Assembly (NCBI GenBank): GCA_965117035.1
Contig: OZ220748.1
Location: 3,348,001-3,412,000, forward strand
DNA from: CAZENU01 sp965117035
GTDB lineage: Bacteria > Chloroflexota > Dehalococcoidia > Lucifugimonadales > CAZENU01
Length of the DNA stretch: 64,000 bases
Direction: 5' to 3'
Positions 8,546 to 16,643 of the stretch are shown one piece after another. How positions within the stretch are numbered: position 1 is the first letter of the stretch; every line of letters starts with the position of its first letter. The translations under genes and the position numbers were made by a program. The notes beneath the pieces were generated by a model. The model had not been told where the DNA came from and ran no database searches. It saw nothing but the letters and a program-made list of their open reading frames with translations.

Positions 8546-8929
8546 ATGAAGTACGCACTGCGAAGGGACCTTCCACTGGCTACTCCTTGGCCTGTGATAC
8601 TGCTGGGGACGTTTGCCGCGATCTACTGGCTTCCCGGCCCGTCCCTGGTCGGTTGGTTGGTCGACGACCCTGTCGGCGACTATTTCTTCATCATGGACTA
8701 CATGCAGGCCCGCCGCTCCCTATCCGTCGTGGCCGTGCTGCTGTGCATTCCCGCTGCGGCAATCGGGCTGGCGTTGGTGTGGCCTGGCCGCCCTCGCCGC
8801 CACTACGATTGCGGGCCTGTGCTTTTCGGCGCCGTATCCCCGAGGAGTGCGGGGGCAGTGACTTCGGGAGTTGTGAAGAGTCCATCAAGTACATGGAAGG
8901 TGGTTTCTAGCGTTGTCCTTCGTACGTAA
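8546..8929 (+). CDS. Small membrane protein, possibly frameshifted near its end
   Basis: 127 residues from ATG 8546, with GAGGGG seven bases upstream and only 20 bp after the preceding gene. Two hydrophobic segments are clear (residues about 14-33 and 58-80). After about base 8790 this frame turns hydrophilic and unusual, while another frame reads a membrane-like AALAATTIAGLCFS segment ending at 8861, so a single-base indel may have altered the last third. No family recognised; its neighbours are similar small membrane proteins. Confidence 0.45.
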   Translation: MKYALRRDLPLATPWPVILLGTFAAIYWLPGPSLVGWLVDDPVGDYFFIMDYMQARRSLSVVAVLLCIPAAAIGLALVWPGRPRRHYDCGPVLFGAVSPRSAGAVTSGVVKSPSSTWKVVSSVVLRT

Positions 8930-8962
8930 ACCATCGGGGTCCGAATGAGGAGGGGTGGTGAC

Positions 8963-9157
8963 ATGACCAGACTCTACGGAATCAAGTTGTCGCGCCGCAT
9001 GGTGTGGTATCTCATGCTCATGATGGCCATGGCGGCCTTCTGGTTCGTCGAAGTGCTCAATGTCATGCGGATCGCGGAATGTGTCGTCACGGAGATAGCC
9101 GACGCCAGGAGGAACGGTGAAGCGGTGCCGGAGAGTGCGGGTTTTTGGTGTCGATAG
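8963..9157 (+). CDS. Small single-span membrane protein, paralog b
   Basis: 64 residues, starting TRLYGIKLSRRMVWYL after ATG 8963. One hydrophobic segment (about 12-33) and a charged tail ending GFWCR. Its start region, from the ATG at 8945 through the ribosome site to the fourth codon, is identical to that at 8142-8170. It looks like a shortened paralog of the 8160 protein. Function unknown. Confidence 0.5.
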   Translation: MTRLYGIKLSRRMVWYLMLMMAMAAFWFVEVLNVMRIAECVVTEIADARRNGEAVPESAGFWCR

Positions 9158-9173
9158 CCAGGATGAACCTTAG

Positions 9174-9653
9174 ATGGGCCCTGTCAATGAGAAGCATCGC
9201 CCGCTGCTGAGCGGTGTCCGCATAACGAGGATTCAGGGCTTGACCAGGTCCTACGCAATCAAGATGGCCCGGCGCTTCTTGGTCTATCTGGTCGTATTCC
9301 TGGGCATAGTGACGGTCTCGATGTGGATGGTCTTCGGCATAGCGGACTGGCAGGGCTCCACGACCAGCGGCCACCCGAAGCCATACGGCGACCCGCTCAG
9401 GAGAGACTTTATCTACGCTCTGATCGGCCTGTCGACCATACCTGCCACGGCGGCAGCTATCGGGGCGGTCTGGCTGATTCGACGGCCCCGCGTGCGAATG
9501 GCAGGCTATGTGCTCGTCATTCTGACCGCAGCGTTTCTCATGGCCTCGGCGGTTCATTTCTTTCGGTCGGATGAGACTTGGTGTGCCGGCGTCACCGAGT
9601 GGGCGGACTGCCTGGACGAACAGTTTGCGAAGTTTCGTGTCCCAGTTTTCTGA
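9174..9653 (+). CDS. Small membrane protein, paralog c, with a leader resembling the next gene
   Basis: 159 residues from ATG 9174. Residues 1-17 (GPVNEKHRPLLSGVRI) closely match the start of the downstream protease (GLVNSKHRPMLSGVGI). From residue 23 the sequence LTRSYAIKMARRFLVYL matches the N termini of paralogs a and b, and TTG 9240 with GAGGA upstream is an alternative start. Three hydrophobic segments follow (about 36-52, 80-100, 112-132), then a Cys-containing tail. The hybrid N terminus suggests that the 5' end of the protease gene was duplicated in front of a membrane protein gene. Confidence 0.6.
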   Translation: MGPVNEKHRPLLSGVRITRIQGLTRSYAIKMARRFLVYLVVFLGIVTVSMWMVFGIADWQGSTTSGHPKPYGDPLRRDFIYALIGLSTIPATAAAIGAVWLIRRPRVRMAGYVLVILTAAFLMASAVHFFRSDETWCAGVTEWADCLDEQFAKFRVPVF

Positions 9654-9668
9654 TGAGAGGTATCCGAG

Positions 9669-12434
9669 ATGGGTCTTGTCAATAGCAAGCATCGACCGAT
9701 GCTGAGCGGTGTCGGAATCAACAGTCGGGGCCCCTTGCCGGGTCTTGCGCCGGGTGACCGACGGGACTTGGGCAGCGGGACATTCACGGGCGTCGCCACC
9801 CGAAGGTCCGACGGCAAGCAGATGTTGGTGACCAATCTCCATGTGCTCGCCGGGGCAGACCGAGTCCCCAATAGTAATATTGAGTTCTACCGCAACGTGT
9901 CCGGCCACGAAGAGATGTATCAGGGCGGACTCAGCGCAGCGTACAGGGTCGGAATAAACCCAACTGGCGTTGACCTCGACCTCAGGCTGAATGGCTACAA
10001 CGAAGTCGACGTCGCCATGTGCGAGGCGACCTACGACTCGGTGGCAGCCCCCAGACTGCATGGCGCCGGTCACACGGCCCGCTACATTGCGCGGGGTACA
10101 GTCACCCCGAGGGTGGGGATGCAATTGGTGCTGCTCGGTCGGGAGACCGGAGAAGCCAACGTCATAGTCCGCGAAGTCGGCGTGGCTCATACGCTCAACA
10201 AGCTATCGTTCACCGGCGCCGTCGTGTTGAACACAGAGACCAAGAAAATCACGCCAGGGGACTCCGGGGCGCCGTGCTTCTTCAAGGTACGAGACGGCGT
10301 CTACAAGCTGGCGTGCATCGTATACGCCGGCTTCGACGCCAAGCACGGAGACCAACAACAGGCCTACGCGTTTCCGGCGTCCAAGGCCCAGGACCTATTG
10401 GGTATTCGCTTTGGCAAGCGCGCTCCTGTGGCCAAGATCGTCCAGTCGCCGCTCGACGTGCGCCACGGCGATACCGTCGTGCTCAGCGGCGTAGAGAGCA
10501 CCGACCCGGACGGCGATCCGCTGACCTACAAGTGGTTCCAGGAGCCGCGCGTCGGGGGAGTGGGCGTCGAGCTTTCGAGCGCCACCGCTCCCGTCACCAT
10601 GTTCACGGCGCCCTCGCAGGACACGACGCTGGTGTTCAACCTCACGGTGACGAACGTGGTCGGGGACACCGCGACGGCGACGGTAAACGTGGTGGTCAAT
10701 GCGCCCGAGCCGGCCGGGCCGCCCGCGCCTGAGCCGCCGCCCGATACGCTCGTGGACATACCGCCGCTGGACATCGGCAAACTCATTCCCGAAGCCTGGT
10801 CGAAGTGGCTGTGGGCCGACGTGTGGCAAGGCTCGTGCGAGAACCGGACGCGCAAGCGGTTCAGGGTGTCCAGCAAGGGAAGGATAGAGGTCCGGTGGGT
10901 ACCCGACCCTGAGCCGACCGTATGGGAAGAGACGGGCCCGCCCACGGGCGAGACAAGGGGTTGCGGGGCCACAAAGGAAGTCGAGCAGACCGTCGGGAAC
11001 AACTGCAACGACGAGACGCGGACCGTGTGGGTCGCCGCGCCCGAAGAGCTGGAGTGGACGAAGACGCCAACCGGCAACACCCGCGGCTGCGGGGAGACCA
11101 AGGAGACCGAGTACATCCGTACGAGCCAGTGCGGGGACACCGAGACGGTATGGGAGTCCACTCCTGAAGACACGCCGCCGCCGTCCGCATGGGAGCGGAC
11201 CGGCAACACCCGCGGCTGCGGGCCAAGCCATGAGTCGGAAGAGTCGCGCACGCTTGGCTGCGGCGGGACGGAGACCCAATGGGTGTCCACCCCGCAGGCG
11301 GTACCGCCGGGAGATTGGGTGGACACCGCCGAGACGCGGGGCTGCGGCCCGACCCAGGAGAAAGAGCAGTCCCGAACCGACGGCTGCGACAACGTCTTCT
11401 ACCAGTGGGTGGCCGACCCGCAGCCCGACCCTCCGGGGCCATGGGGGCGGACGGGCAGGACTCGCGGTTGCGGACAGAACCGCGAGTCCGAAGAGTCCAG
11501 AACGACGCCGTGCGGAGTGGTCTCGAAACGTTGGGTGTCCACCCCCACCGAGGTGCCCTGGGGCGAGTGGGAAAACGTCTCCCCCGCCCAGGTAAGGGGC
11601 TGCGGCGCCACCCGCGAAGTCCAGCAGGTGAGGGAGAACGAGTGTAACGACTTCGAGTACCGCTGGGTGTCCTCAGCCGAAGACGACCCCTGGGGCGACT
11701 GGACGCGAACGGGTAACGAGCGCGGCTGTGGGCCGGCTCACGAGGTCGAGGAAGAGCGCATCAGCGAGAAGTGCAAGAACAAGCAGACGCGCTGGCTCGA
11801 CGATCCGGTAGACGAGGTGTTTCCGGCCTACACTCGCACGGGCGCCACTCGTGGCTGCGGGCCGACGCTCGAGGCCGAGGAGAGCACCACGGGCGACTGC
11901 GGTACCGTCAGGACTCGGTGGGTTGCCGCGCCCCTGCCGGACCCGTGGGGCAACTGGGCGGAGACGGGCCAGGAGCGCGGCTGCGGCCCCACCCACGAGA
12001 AGCAGATGAAGCGGACGAGCATCTGCGGCCGCACCGAGTACGATTGGGTTGCCGACCCCGAGTCTGAGGAATGGGGAGACTGGACGGACACCGGCAATCA
12101 GCGCTGGAACGGGTTGGAGCTCGAGAAGGAGCAGTCGCGCACGTCCAACTGCAACAACACGCAGACCCGATGGCTGCCTGAGCCAGAGGAGTGGGGCGAC
12201 TGGTCGAGGACCGGATCGACGCGTGGCTGCGGGCCGACGAAAGAGGCCGAAGAGTCGCGCACGTCCAACTACAACAACACCGAAACGAGATGGGTCGACA
12301 CCCCCGAGGAAGAGACCTGGGGCGAGTGGACCAGGACGGGAAACACGAACGAGCTGAACCCGGTCGATATCGAGTACGAGGAAGAGCGGACGAGCAACTG
12401 CGGCAACAAGGAGACCCGCTGGGTGACGGAATAG
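9669..12434 (+). CDS. Trypsin-like serine protease with PKD domain and twelve Cys/Trp repeats
   Basis: 921 residues. Residues about 35-250 form a chymotrypsin-fold protease with His58 (VTNLHVLAG), Asp114 (EVDVAM) and Ser199 (TPGDSGAP). Residues about 255-345 are a PKD-type Ig-like domain (STDPDGDPLTYKW). A Pro-rich linker (345-365) leads to twelve tandem repeats of about 42 residues (about 417-921), consensus W-G-x-W-x-x-T-G-x-T-R-G-C-G-P-T-x-E, then E-S-R-T-x-x-C-G and ETRWV-x-x-P. The repeats recall thrombospondin type 1 in their Trp and CG spacing but are not a clear match. No signal peptide is visible even though Cys-rich repeats usually act outside the cell. Start ATG 9669 follows GAGAGG. 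Repeats 10-12 lose Cys residues. Substrate and partner unknown. Confidence 0.85.
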   Translation: MGLVNSKHRPMLSGVGINSRGPLPGLAPGDRRDLGSGTFTGVATRRSDGKQMLVTNLHVLAGADRVPNSNIEFYRNVSGHEEMYQGGLSAAYRVGINPTGVDLDLRLNGYNEVDVAMCEATYDSVAAPRLHGAGHTARYIARGTVTPRVGMQLVLLGRETGEANVIVREVGVAHTLNKLSFTGAVVLNTETKKITPGDSGAPCFFKVRDGVYKLACIVYAGFDAKHGDQQQAYAFPASKAQDLLGIRFGKRAPVAKIVQSPLDVRHGDTVVLSGVESTDPDGDPLTYKWFQEPRVGGVGVELSSATAPVTMFTAPSQDTTLVFNLTVTNVVGDTATATVNVVVNAPEPAGPPAPEPPPDTLVDIPPLDIGKLIPEAWSKWLWADVWQGSCENRTRKRFRVSSKGRIEVRWVPDPEPTVWEETGPPTGETRGCGATKEVEQTVGNNCNDETRTVWVAAPEELEWTKTPTGNTRGCGETKETEYIRTSQCGDTETVWESTPEDTPPPSAWERTGNTRGCGPSHESEESRTLGCGGTETQWVSTPQAVPPGDWVDTAETRGCGPTQEKEQSRTDGCDNVFYQWVADPQPDPPGPWGRTGRTRGCGQNRESEESRTTPCGVVSKRWVSTPTEVPWGEWENVSPAQVRGCGATREVQQVRENECNDFEYRWVSSAEDDPWGDWTRTGNERGCGPAHEVEEERISEKCKNKQTRWLDDPVDEVFPAYTRTGATRGCGPTLEAEESTTGDCGTVRTRWVAAPLPDPWGNWAETGQERGCGPTHEKQMKRTSICGRTEYDWVADPESEEWGDWTDTGNQRWNGLELEKEQSRTSNCNNTQTRWLPEPEEWGDWSRTGSTRGCGPTKEAEESRTSNYNNTETRWVDTPEEETWGEWTRTGNTNELNPVDIEYEEERTSNCGNKETRWVTE
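10914..12431 (+). repeat. Twelve tandem ~126-bp coding repeats
   Basis: The 3' half of the protease gene is made of twelve in-frame repeats averaging 126 bp (42 residues). Each carries a W-x-x-T-G, an R-G-C-G and a final R-W-V motif. They are diverged in DNA sequence but regular in length, so they are an old protein repeat and not a recent slippage product. The repeats at about 12068-12431 have lost one or both Cys residues. Confidence 0.85.
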
Positions 12435-12474
12435 AGGCCTACGCGCCCTGCGTCCGCTCACGCGGCGCCCTCGG

Positions 12475-12483
12475 TGATATAAT
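12475..12483 (+). promoter_or_regulatory. Extended -10 promoter of the thioesterase-herA operon
   Basis: TGA followed by a perfect TATAAT at 12478-12483 (TGn extended -10). No good -35 is seen. The predicted start would be about 12490, inside the first arm of the inverted repeat 12484-12541 and about 90 bases before the GTG at 12582. Confidence 0.5.
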
Positions 12484-12541
12484 CCCGGCGGTTGTCCCGA
12501 GATGCCCGGTTGGCGCGCGTTGGCGTGCCGCAACCGCCGGG
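12484..12541. repeat. Perfect 11-bp inverted repeat with structured loop
   Basis: CCCGGCGGTTG at 12484-12494 is the exact reverse complement of CAACCGCCGGG at 12531-12541. The loop can itself pair (GGCGCGC with GCGTGCC). It has no T tract after it, so it is not a standard terminator, and it directly follows the TATAAT. It may be a leader hairpin or a protein-binding site. Confidence 0.6.
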
Positions 12542-12581
12542 CGGGACGCTCTGAAATCCCCCGAGGCTGGAGTTTGTCGCA

Positions 12582-12944
12582 GTGGATGACGTGAAGCCTG
12601 GACTGGCGGCCGAGCTCGACGTCGAGGTCACCGCCGACATGACGATCAACCGCACCGGGCAGCAGGGCGCGGACGTGCTGTCGACGCCGTCACTGCTCGG
12701 GCTGATGGAGCGCTGCTCCATAGACGCGGCGGACCCCCATCTCGGCGACGACAGGGTGACGGTCGGCTACGCGGTCGACGGGCTGCGTCACTTCGCCCCG
12801 ACGGCGCTCGGCGCGCGCGTGCAGGTCAGGTCCGAGCTGGTCGAGGTGGACGGCAGCCGCCTGTCGTTCACGATAGAGGCCCACGAGGGCGACAAGAAGA
12901 TCGGCGTCGCCAGCCACAAGCGCGCCATCATCCCGCGCGGCTAG
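12582..12944 (+). CDS. Hotdog thioesterase of the fluoroacetyl-CoA thioesterase (FlK) type
   Basis: 120 residues from GTG 12582. The segment STPSLLGLMERC places Thr35 and Glu43 eight residues apart and LRHFAPT supplies His70, matching the Thr-Glu-His set of FlK-type thioesterases. The fold is a single hotdog domain, active as an oligomer in the cytoplasm, hydrolysing an acyl-CoA thioester. Its substrate is unlikely to be fluoroacetyl-CoA in particular; most members are general housekeeping thioesterases. It is 37 bp upstream of the HAS-barrel gene and likely cotranscribed. Confidence 0.8.
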   Translation: MDDVKPGLAAELDVEVTADMTINRTGQQGADVLSTPSLLGLMERCSIDAADPHLGDDRVTVGYAVDGLRHFAPTALGARVQVRSELVEVDGSRLSFTIEAHEGDKKIGVASHKRAIIPRG

Positions 12945-12981
12945 AGGGCCGTCCGGGCACCGGCGCGCCATCGCATCCGAC

Positions 12982-13587
12982 ATGGACCAGGCAGCAGAAC
13001 GCTCCCCCGACCGCGCCGTGGGCGAGATCGTCGAGGCGTCGACCGCCGAGATCGTCGCGCAGTGCCACCGGCTGTACGAGGCCCCGCCGCTGGGCGCTCT
13101 GGTCAGGAGCGAGGGCGACGCGCCCGTCTACGGCGTCGTCGCCGAGGTGACGACCCGCAGCATCGACCCGGGCCGCCGCACGATGGCGATGGGCGAGGAC
13201 GACCCGTCCGGCGACGCCGTCTACGAGCGCAACCCGCAGCTTGCAAGGCTGCTGGCCACCGAGTTCCGCGCCGCCGTCGTCGGCCACCGGGAGGAAGGCG
13301 TCCTTCGCAGGCGCCTCGCTCCTCTGCCGCCGCGCATCCACGACTTCGTCTACCGCTGCGACGACGCCGAGACGGCCGTGTTCTCCGAGTCGCTCGACTT
13401 CCTGCCGCTGCTGCTCGCCGCGCCCGTCGGCTCCCCCGACGAAGTCGTCGCGGCCTTCCTCCGGCGAGCCAGCCGGGCGCACGCCGACCCCGAGGCATTT
13501 CTCGTCCGGGCAGGCAAGGAGTTGGCGACCGCGCTCGGCGGCCAGTTCCAGCGCCTCGGCCCGATACTGAAGGGGCTGTCACCTTGA
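12982..13587 (+). CDS. HAS-barrel-like protein upstream of HerA
   Basis: 201 residues starting MDQAAERSPDRAVGEIVEAST. The first half (GEIVEASTAEIVAQC, LGALVRSEGD, VYGVVAEVTTRSIDPGR) resembles the HAS barrel found at the N terminus of HerA ATPases and in their partner proteins. The second half is helical and of no clear family. The stop TGA overlaps the TTG start of the herA gene (TTGA at 13584-13587), so the two are coupled and their products probably interact. No NurA nuclease motif is apparent. Confidence 0.6.
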   Translation: MDQAAERSPDRAVGEIVEASTAEIVAQCHRLYEAPPLGALVRSEGDAPVYGVVAEVTTRSIDPGRRTMAMGEDDPSGDAVYERNPQLARLLATEFRAAVVGHREEGVLRRRLAPLPPRIHDFVYRCDDAETAVFSESLDFLPLLLAAPVGSPDEVVAAFLRRASRAHADPEAFLVRAGKELATALGGQFQRLGPILKGLSP

Positions 13588-15212
13588 ACTCTACGGACGA
13601 CACCGGAGCGCGCCTCGGCGTGGTTGTCGGCGGCTCTTTGACCGAGGGCGTCGACGTGCGCCTCGACGGCGGCCGCTCCACCGAGGACGTCAAGGTCGGC
13701 ACGTTCGTGAGCATCCAGGGCGCCCGCTCGCGCTTCCTCGGCGTCGTCACGGACGTCTCGCTGGAGACTACCGACCCTGCGCTGCGGGCCAGCCCGCCGG
13801 ATGTGTCCGACCCGTTCGTAGCCCAGGTCGTCTCGGGCACGTCGGCGTACGGGACGCTCAGGGTGGAGCCGATGCTGGCCATCAACGTCGAGGGCTACGA
13901 GCCGGCCAAGACCGTCCCGCCCCACTTCGCCGCCGCCTCCACGGCCTCCGAGGAGGACATCGAGGCGGTGTTCGGCTCCGAGGACGAGCGCCATTTCTGG
14001 ATCGGCAGCCCGCTGGACATGGAGACCCGCCTCTGCCTCGACCTGCGGGAGCTGGTGCAGCGCAGCAACGGCGTCTTCGGCAAGTCCGGCACCGGCAAGA
14101 CCTTCCTGACGCGGCTGCTGCTGGCCGGCATCCTCCAGAGCGGGGAGGCGACCAACCTCGTGTTCGACATGGAGAGCGAGTACGGCTGGCGCGGCTACAG
14201 CGAGGCCAACCTGGAGGTGAAGGGGCTCAAGCAGCTCTTCCCCTCGAAGGTCGCCGTCTTCTCGCTCGACGAGGAGAGCTCGCGCCGGCGGGGCCTGACG
14301 CCGGACTACGTCGTCCGCATCGGCTACGAGGAGATCGAGCCCGAGGACATCGAGGTGCTGCGCGAGACGCTCGGGCTGTCGGAGGTCGCGGCCGACGCCG
14401 CCTATTCGCTGCACAGGCACTTCGGCGCGTCCTCCTGGCTGCGGGAGTTCCTGTCGGCCAGCGGTCGGCAGACGATCTTCGAGCTGGCCGACGCGATAGG
14501 CGTCAACGGCAACGCGCTGGCCAGGCTGCACAACCGGCTGACGCGCCTGCGTCGCTTCGGGTTCGTGGACGAGGCGGGCGGCCACGACTCGGTCAACCAC
14601 ATCCTGACGTACCTCGACCGCGGCATGCACGTCGTGCTCGAGTTCGGGCGCTACGGCCGCGACATGGCCGCCTACGTGCTGGTCGCCAACCTGCTGACGC
14701 GTCGCATCTACCGGCGCTACGTCGAGCGCAAGGAGCGCGCCTCGGCGGAGGGCCGCGGCGAGCCGGACCCGCTGGTCATCACCATCGAGGAGGCGCACAA
14801 GTTCCTGACGCCGTCGGTCGCGGGGCAGACGATCTTCGGGACGATCGCCCGCGAGATGCGCAAGTACAACGTGAGCCTGCTGATCGTCGACCAGCGGCCC
14901 AGCGGCATCGACCAGGAGGTCGTCAGCCAGCTCGGCACCAAGTTCACCTGCCTGCTGGACAGCGAGCCGGACATCGACGCGGTGCTCCGTGGCGTGTCGG
15001 GGAGCCGGAAGCTGCGCTCCGTGCTGGCGCGGCTGGAGCCAAAGCAGCAGGCGCTGATCTTCGGCCACGCGCTGCCGATGCCGGTCGTCGCCCGCACCCG
15101 CGACTACGGCACGCCCGAGTCGTACCGGGAGCTCGGCTGGCGCGACGCGGCGGAGATGAAGGCGCAGGTCGAGCGCGACGTCGACGACCTGTTCGGCCCG
15201 GAGTCGCCATAG
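13584..15212 (+). CDS. HerA-family DNA-translocating ATPase
   Basis: 542 residues from a TTG start that overlaps the upstream stop. An N-terminal HAS barrel (about 1-100) precedes a FtsK/HerA-type hexameric ATPase. Walker A is GKSGTGKT at 166-173, Walker B is PLVITIEEAH at about 396-405, and a sensor/arginine region (IVDQRPSGID, then RGVSGSR) follows. HerA pumps DNA into a NurA nuclease in archaeal end resection, and bacterial HerA proteins also occur in defence systems with nuclease or SIR2 partners. Neither partner is next to this gene. The stop is at 15210-15212, just before an IS481 insertion. Confidence 0.88.
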   Translation: MNSTDDTGARLGVVVGGSLTEGVDVRLDGGRSTEDVKVGTFVSIQGARSRFLGVVTDVSLETTDPALRASPPDVSDPFVAQVVSGTSAYGTLRVEPMLAINVEGYEPAKTVPPHFAAASTASEEDIEAVFGSEDERHFWIGSPLDMETRLCLDLRELVQRSNGVFGKSGTGKTFLTRLLLAGILQSGEATNLVFDMESEYGWRGYSEANLEVKGLKQLFPSKVAVFSLDEESSRRRGLTPDYVVRIGYEEIEPEDIEVLRETLGLSEVAADAAYSLHRHFGASSWLREFLSASGRQTIFELADAIGVNGNALARLHNRLTRLRRFGFVDEAGGHDSVNHILTYLDRGMHVVLEFGRYGRDMAAYVLVANLLTRRIYRRYVERKERASAEGRGEPDPLVITIEEAHKFLTPSVAGQTIFGTIAREMRKYNVSLLIVDQRPSGIDQEVVSQLGTKFTCLLDSEPDIDAVLRGVSGSRKLRSVLARLEPKQQALIFGHALPMPVVARTRDYGTPESYRELGWRDAAEMKAQVERDVDDLFGPESP

Positions 15213-15340
15213 GGGTGAGACTACCGAGGCGGCGACATCGTCTTGTCCGCCCTCCTGGCGGGAGGGAGTTAGAGGGAGGGGGACGCCCAGGCGAGCCTCG
15301 TCCCAACGTGCACCGCGACAGGGCCCGGTCCCCCCCACTG

Positions 15341-16635
15341 TGCAACCGGGGACATGGGTAACACCTAAACCGGGCACTTGGGTAACAGTTTGGTAGGGGT
15401 ATGCAGCACATGACCGGCGTGGTCGTCCAACAGCCCGATGCTGAGCGGGCCATAGATGACCGTCCAGTACCTGGGGTCCTGCTGCACCAGCCCGACCGGC
15501 TCACCCTTGAGCGCCTCGCTCAGGTAGACCAGTCCTCCGTTCCACTTGATCTGGCCGTTCGTTCTCACCCTTCGGACCGTGACTCCGCTTGCGTACTCTG
15601 GCGACTCTGCCCGTCGGGGATACTCCCGGTGCGACGGTCGGTACACGCTAGATGGAGGCTGCTGGCCAAGCGCCTCGTGCGGCCGCACCTCGTTGTAGTC
15701 GTTCCTGAAGGTGTCGAACGCCCTCTGCTGGCTCCGCTCGTTCGGCTGCGGCGGGGACGCCGTCTCCTCATCGAGCGTTCTGTGAAACCTCTCCTGCCTG
15801 CCGTTCTGCTCCGGGTGGCCGGGTTCGATGCGCTCCGGGATGATCCCCAGCTTGATCCACCAGATCGACAGAGTCGTCAGCCCTCCCAGACCGACGCTGG
15901 CGAACGGCGGGCCGTTGTCCGTGCGGATCGTCCGAGGAAGTCCGTACTCCCGAAACACTCTGTCGATCACCCGGCGCACCTGAGCTGTCCTCGGCTGGGC
16001 CAGACCGGCGCACGCCAGCAGGTAGCGCGACGCCGCGTCCTGGACGGTAAGCGGGTCGACCCGCTTACCGTCTCCGGTGCGGAACCACCCCTTGAAGTCT
16101 ATGCACCACACATCGTTGGCATCTATCGCCTCGGCGAACGGCTCGCTCCACGGGGCGGTGCTCCTGCGGCGGCGCCTCCGCTTGACCAGGCCGGCCTGGT
16201 CGAGGATCGCCCCTGCGGTGCTCGGAGCCGGCCAGGGCGCCTCGGGCGCCTCAGCTCGCAGCCAGGCCACCAGCTTCTTGGGACCCCACGTCGGACGGGC
16301 TCGCTTAGCCTCGATCAACTGCCTTGCCACCTCAGGGCTCGTCGCGTTCGGATGCGAGTGCGGTGCGCTGATACGGTCGCCCAGACCCTCGTAGCCGTCC
16401 TCCTTGAATCGGTTGATCCGCTTGTAGCCCGTCTTCCGGCTGATTCCGAATCGGCGGCACAGCTCCGAAACGGACTCTTCCCCCATCGACCACCTCTCTA
16501 TGAACACTCTCTGCTCACAGGCCGCGCTAGACTCGTTCCAGGGCATCACATGACTCCTCATAAGAATTGCTCCCATTTTGGAATAATGTGTTACCCAGGT
16601 GCCCGGTCTACCTGTTACCAATGTACCCGGTCTGT
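15341..16635. mobile_element. IS481-family insertion sequence
   Basis: About 1.3 kb, carrying one transposase gene on the minus strand. The left end has ACCGGGGACATGGGTAACA at 15345-15363 and the right end, read on the minus strand from 16631, has ACCGGGTACATTGGTAACA. Each end contains a second copy of the CCGGGCAC-(C/T)TGGGTAACA unit about 20 bp further in (15371-15390 and near 16590-16610), so the terminal inverted repeats are internally duplicated. I could not fix the outermost bases or find a target duplication. Confidence 0.85.
15365..16561 (-). CDS. IS481-family transposase
   Basis: About 398 residues from ATG 16561 (MRSHVMPWNES); ATG 16576 is possible. The N-terminal winged helix-turn-helix reads ELCRRFGISRKTGYKRINRF. 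The RNase H-like integrase core has the DDE residues in VWCIDFKGWF, RTDNGPPFAS and RQERFHRTLDEE, and a C-terminal beta barrel (YLSEALKGEPVGL) follows. The frame runs unbroken through the element and ends inside its left inverted repeat, so the element could be active. The product cuts and joins DNA at the element ends. Confidence 0.92.
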   Translation of the reverse strand: MRSHVMPWNESSAACEQRVFIERWSMGEESVSELCRRFGISRKTGYKRINRFKEDGYEGLGDRISAPHSHPNATSPEVARQLIEAKRARPTWGPKKLVAWLRAEAPEAPWPAPSTAGAILDQAGLVKRRRRRRSTAPWSEPFAEAIDANDVWCIDFKGWFRTGDGKRVDPLTVQDAASRYLLACAGLAQPRTAQVRRVIDRVFREYGLPRTIRTDNGPPFASVGLGGLTTLSIWWIKLGIIPERIEPGHPEQNGRQERFHRTLDEETASPPQPNERSQQRAFDTFRNDYNEVRPHEALGQQPPSSVYRPSHREYPRRAESPEYASGVTVRRVRTNGQIKWNGGLVYLSEALKGEPVGLVQQDPRYWTVIYGPLSIGLLDDHAGHVLHTPTKLLPKCPV

Positions 16636-16643
16636 ACCCATCT

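Noticed and set aside
13062..13583. Plus-strand extension of the HerA frame upstream of 13584
   Set aside because: The extension is Arg/Pro-rich and overlaps the HAS-barrel-like gene; the TTG at 13584 with the TTGA overlap gives a normal HerA N terminus.
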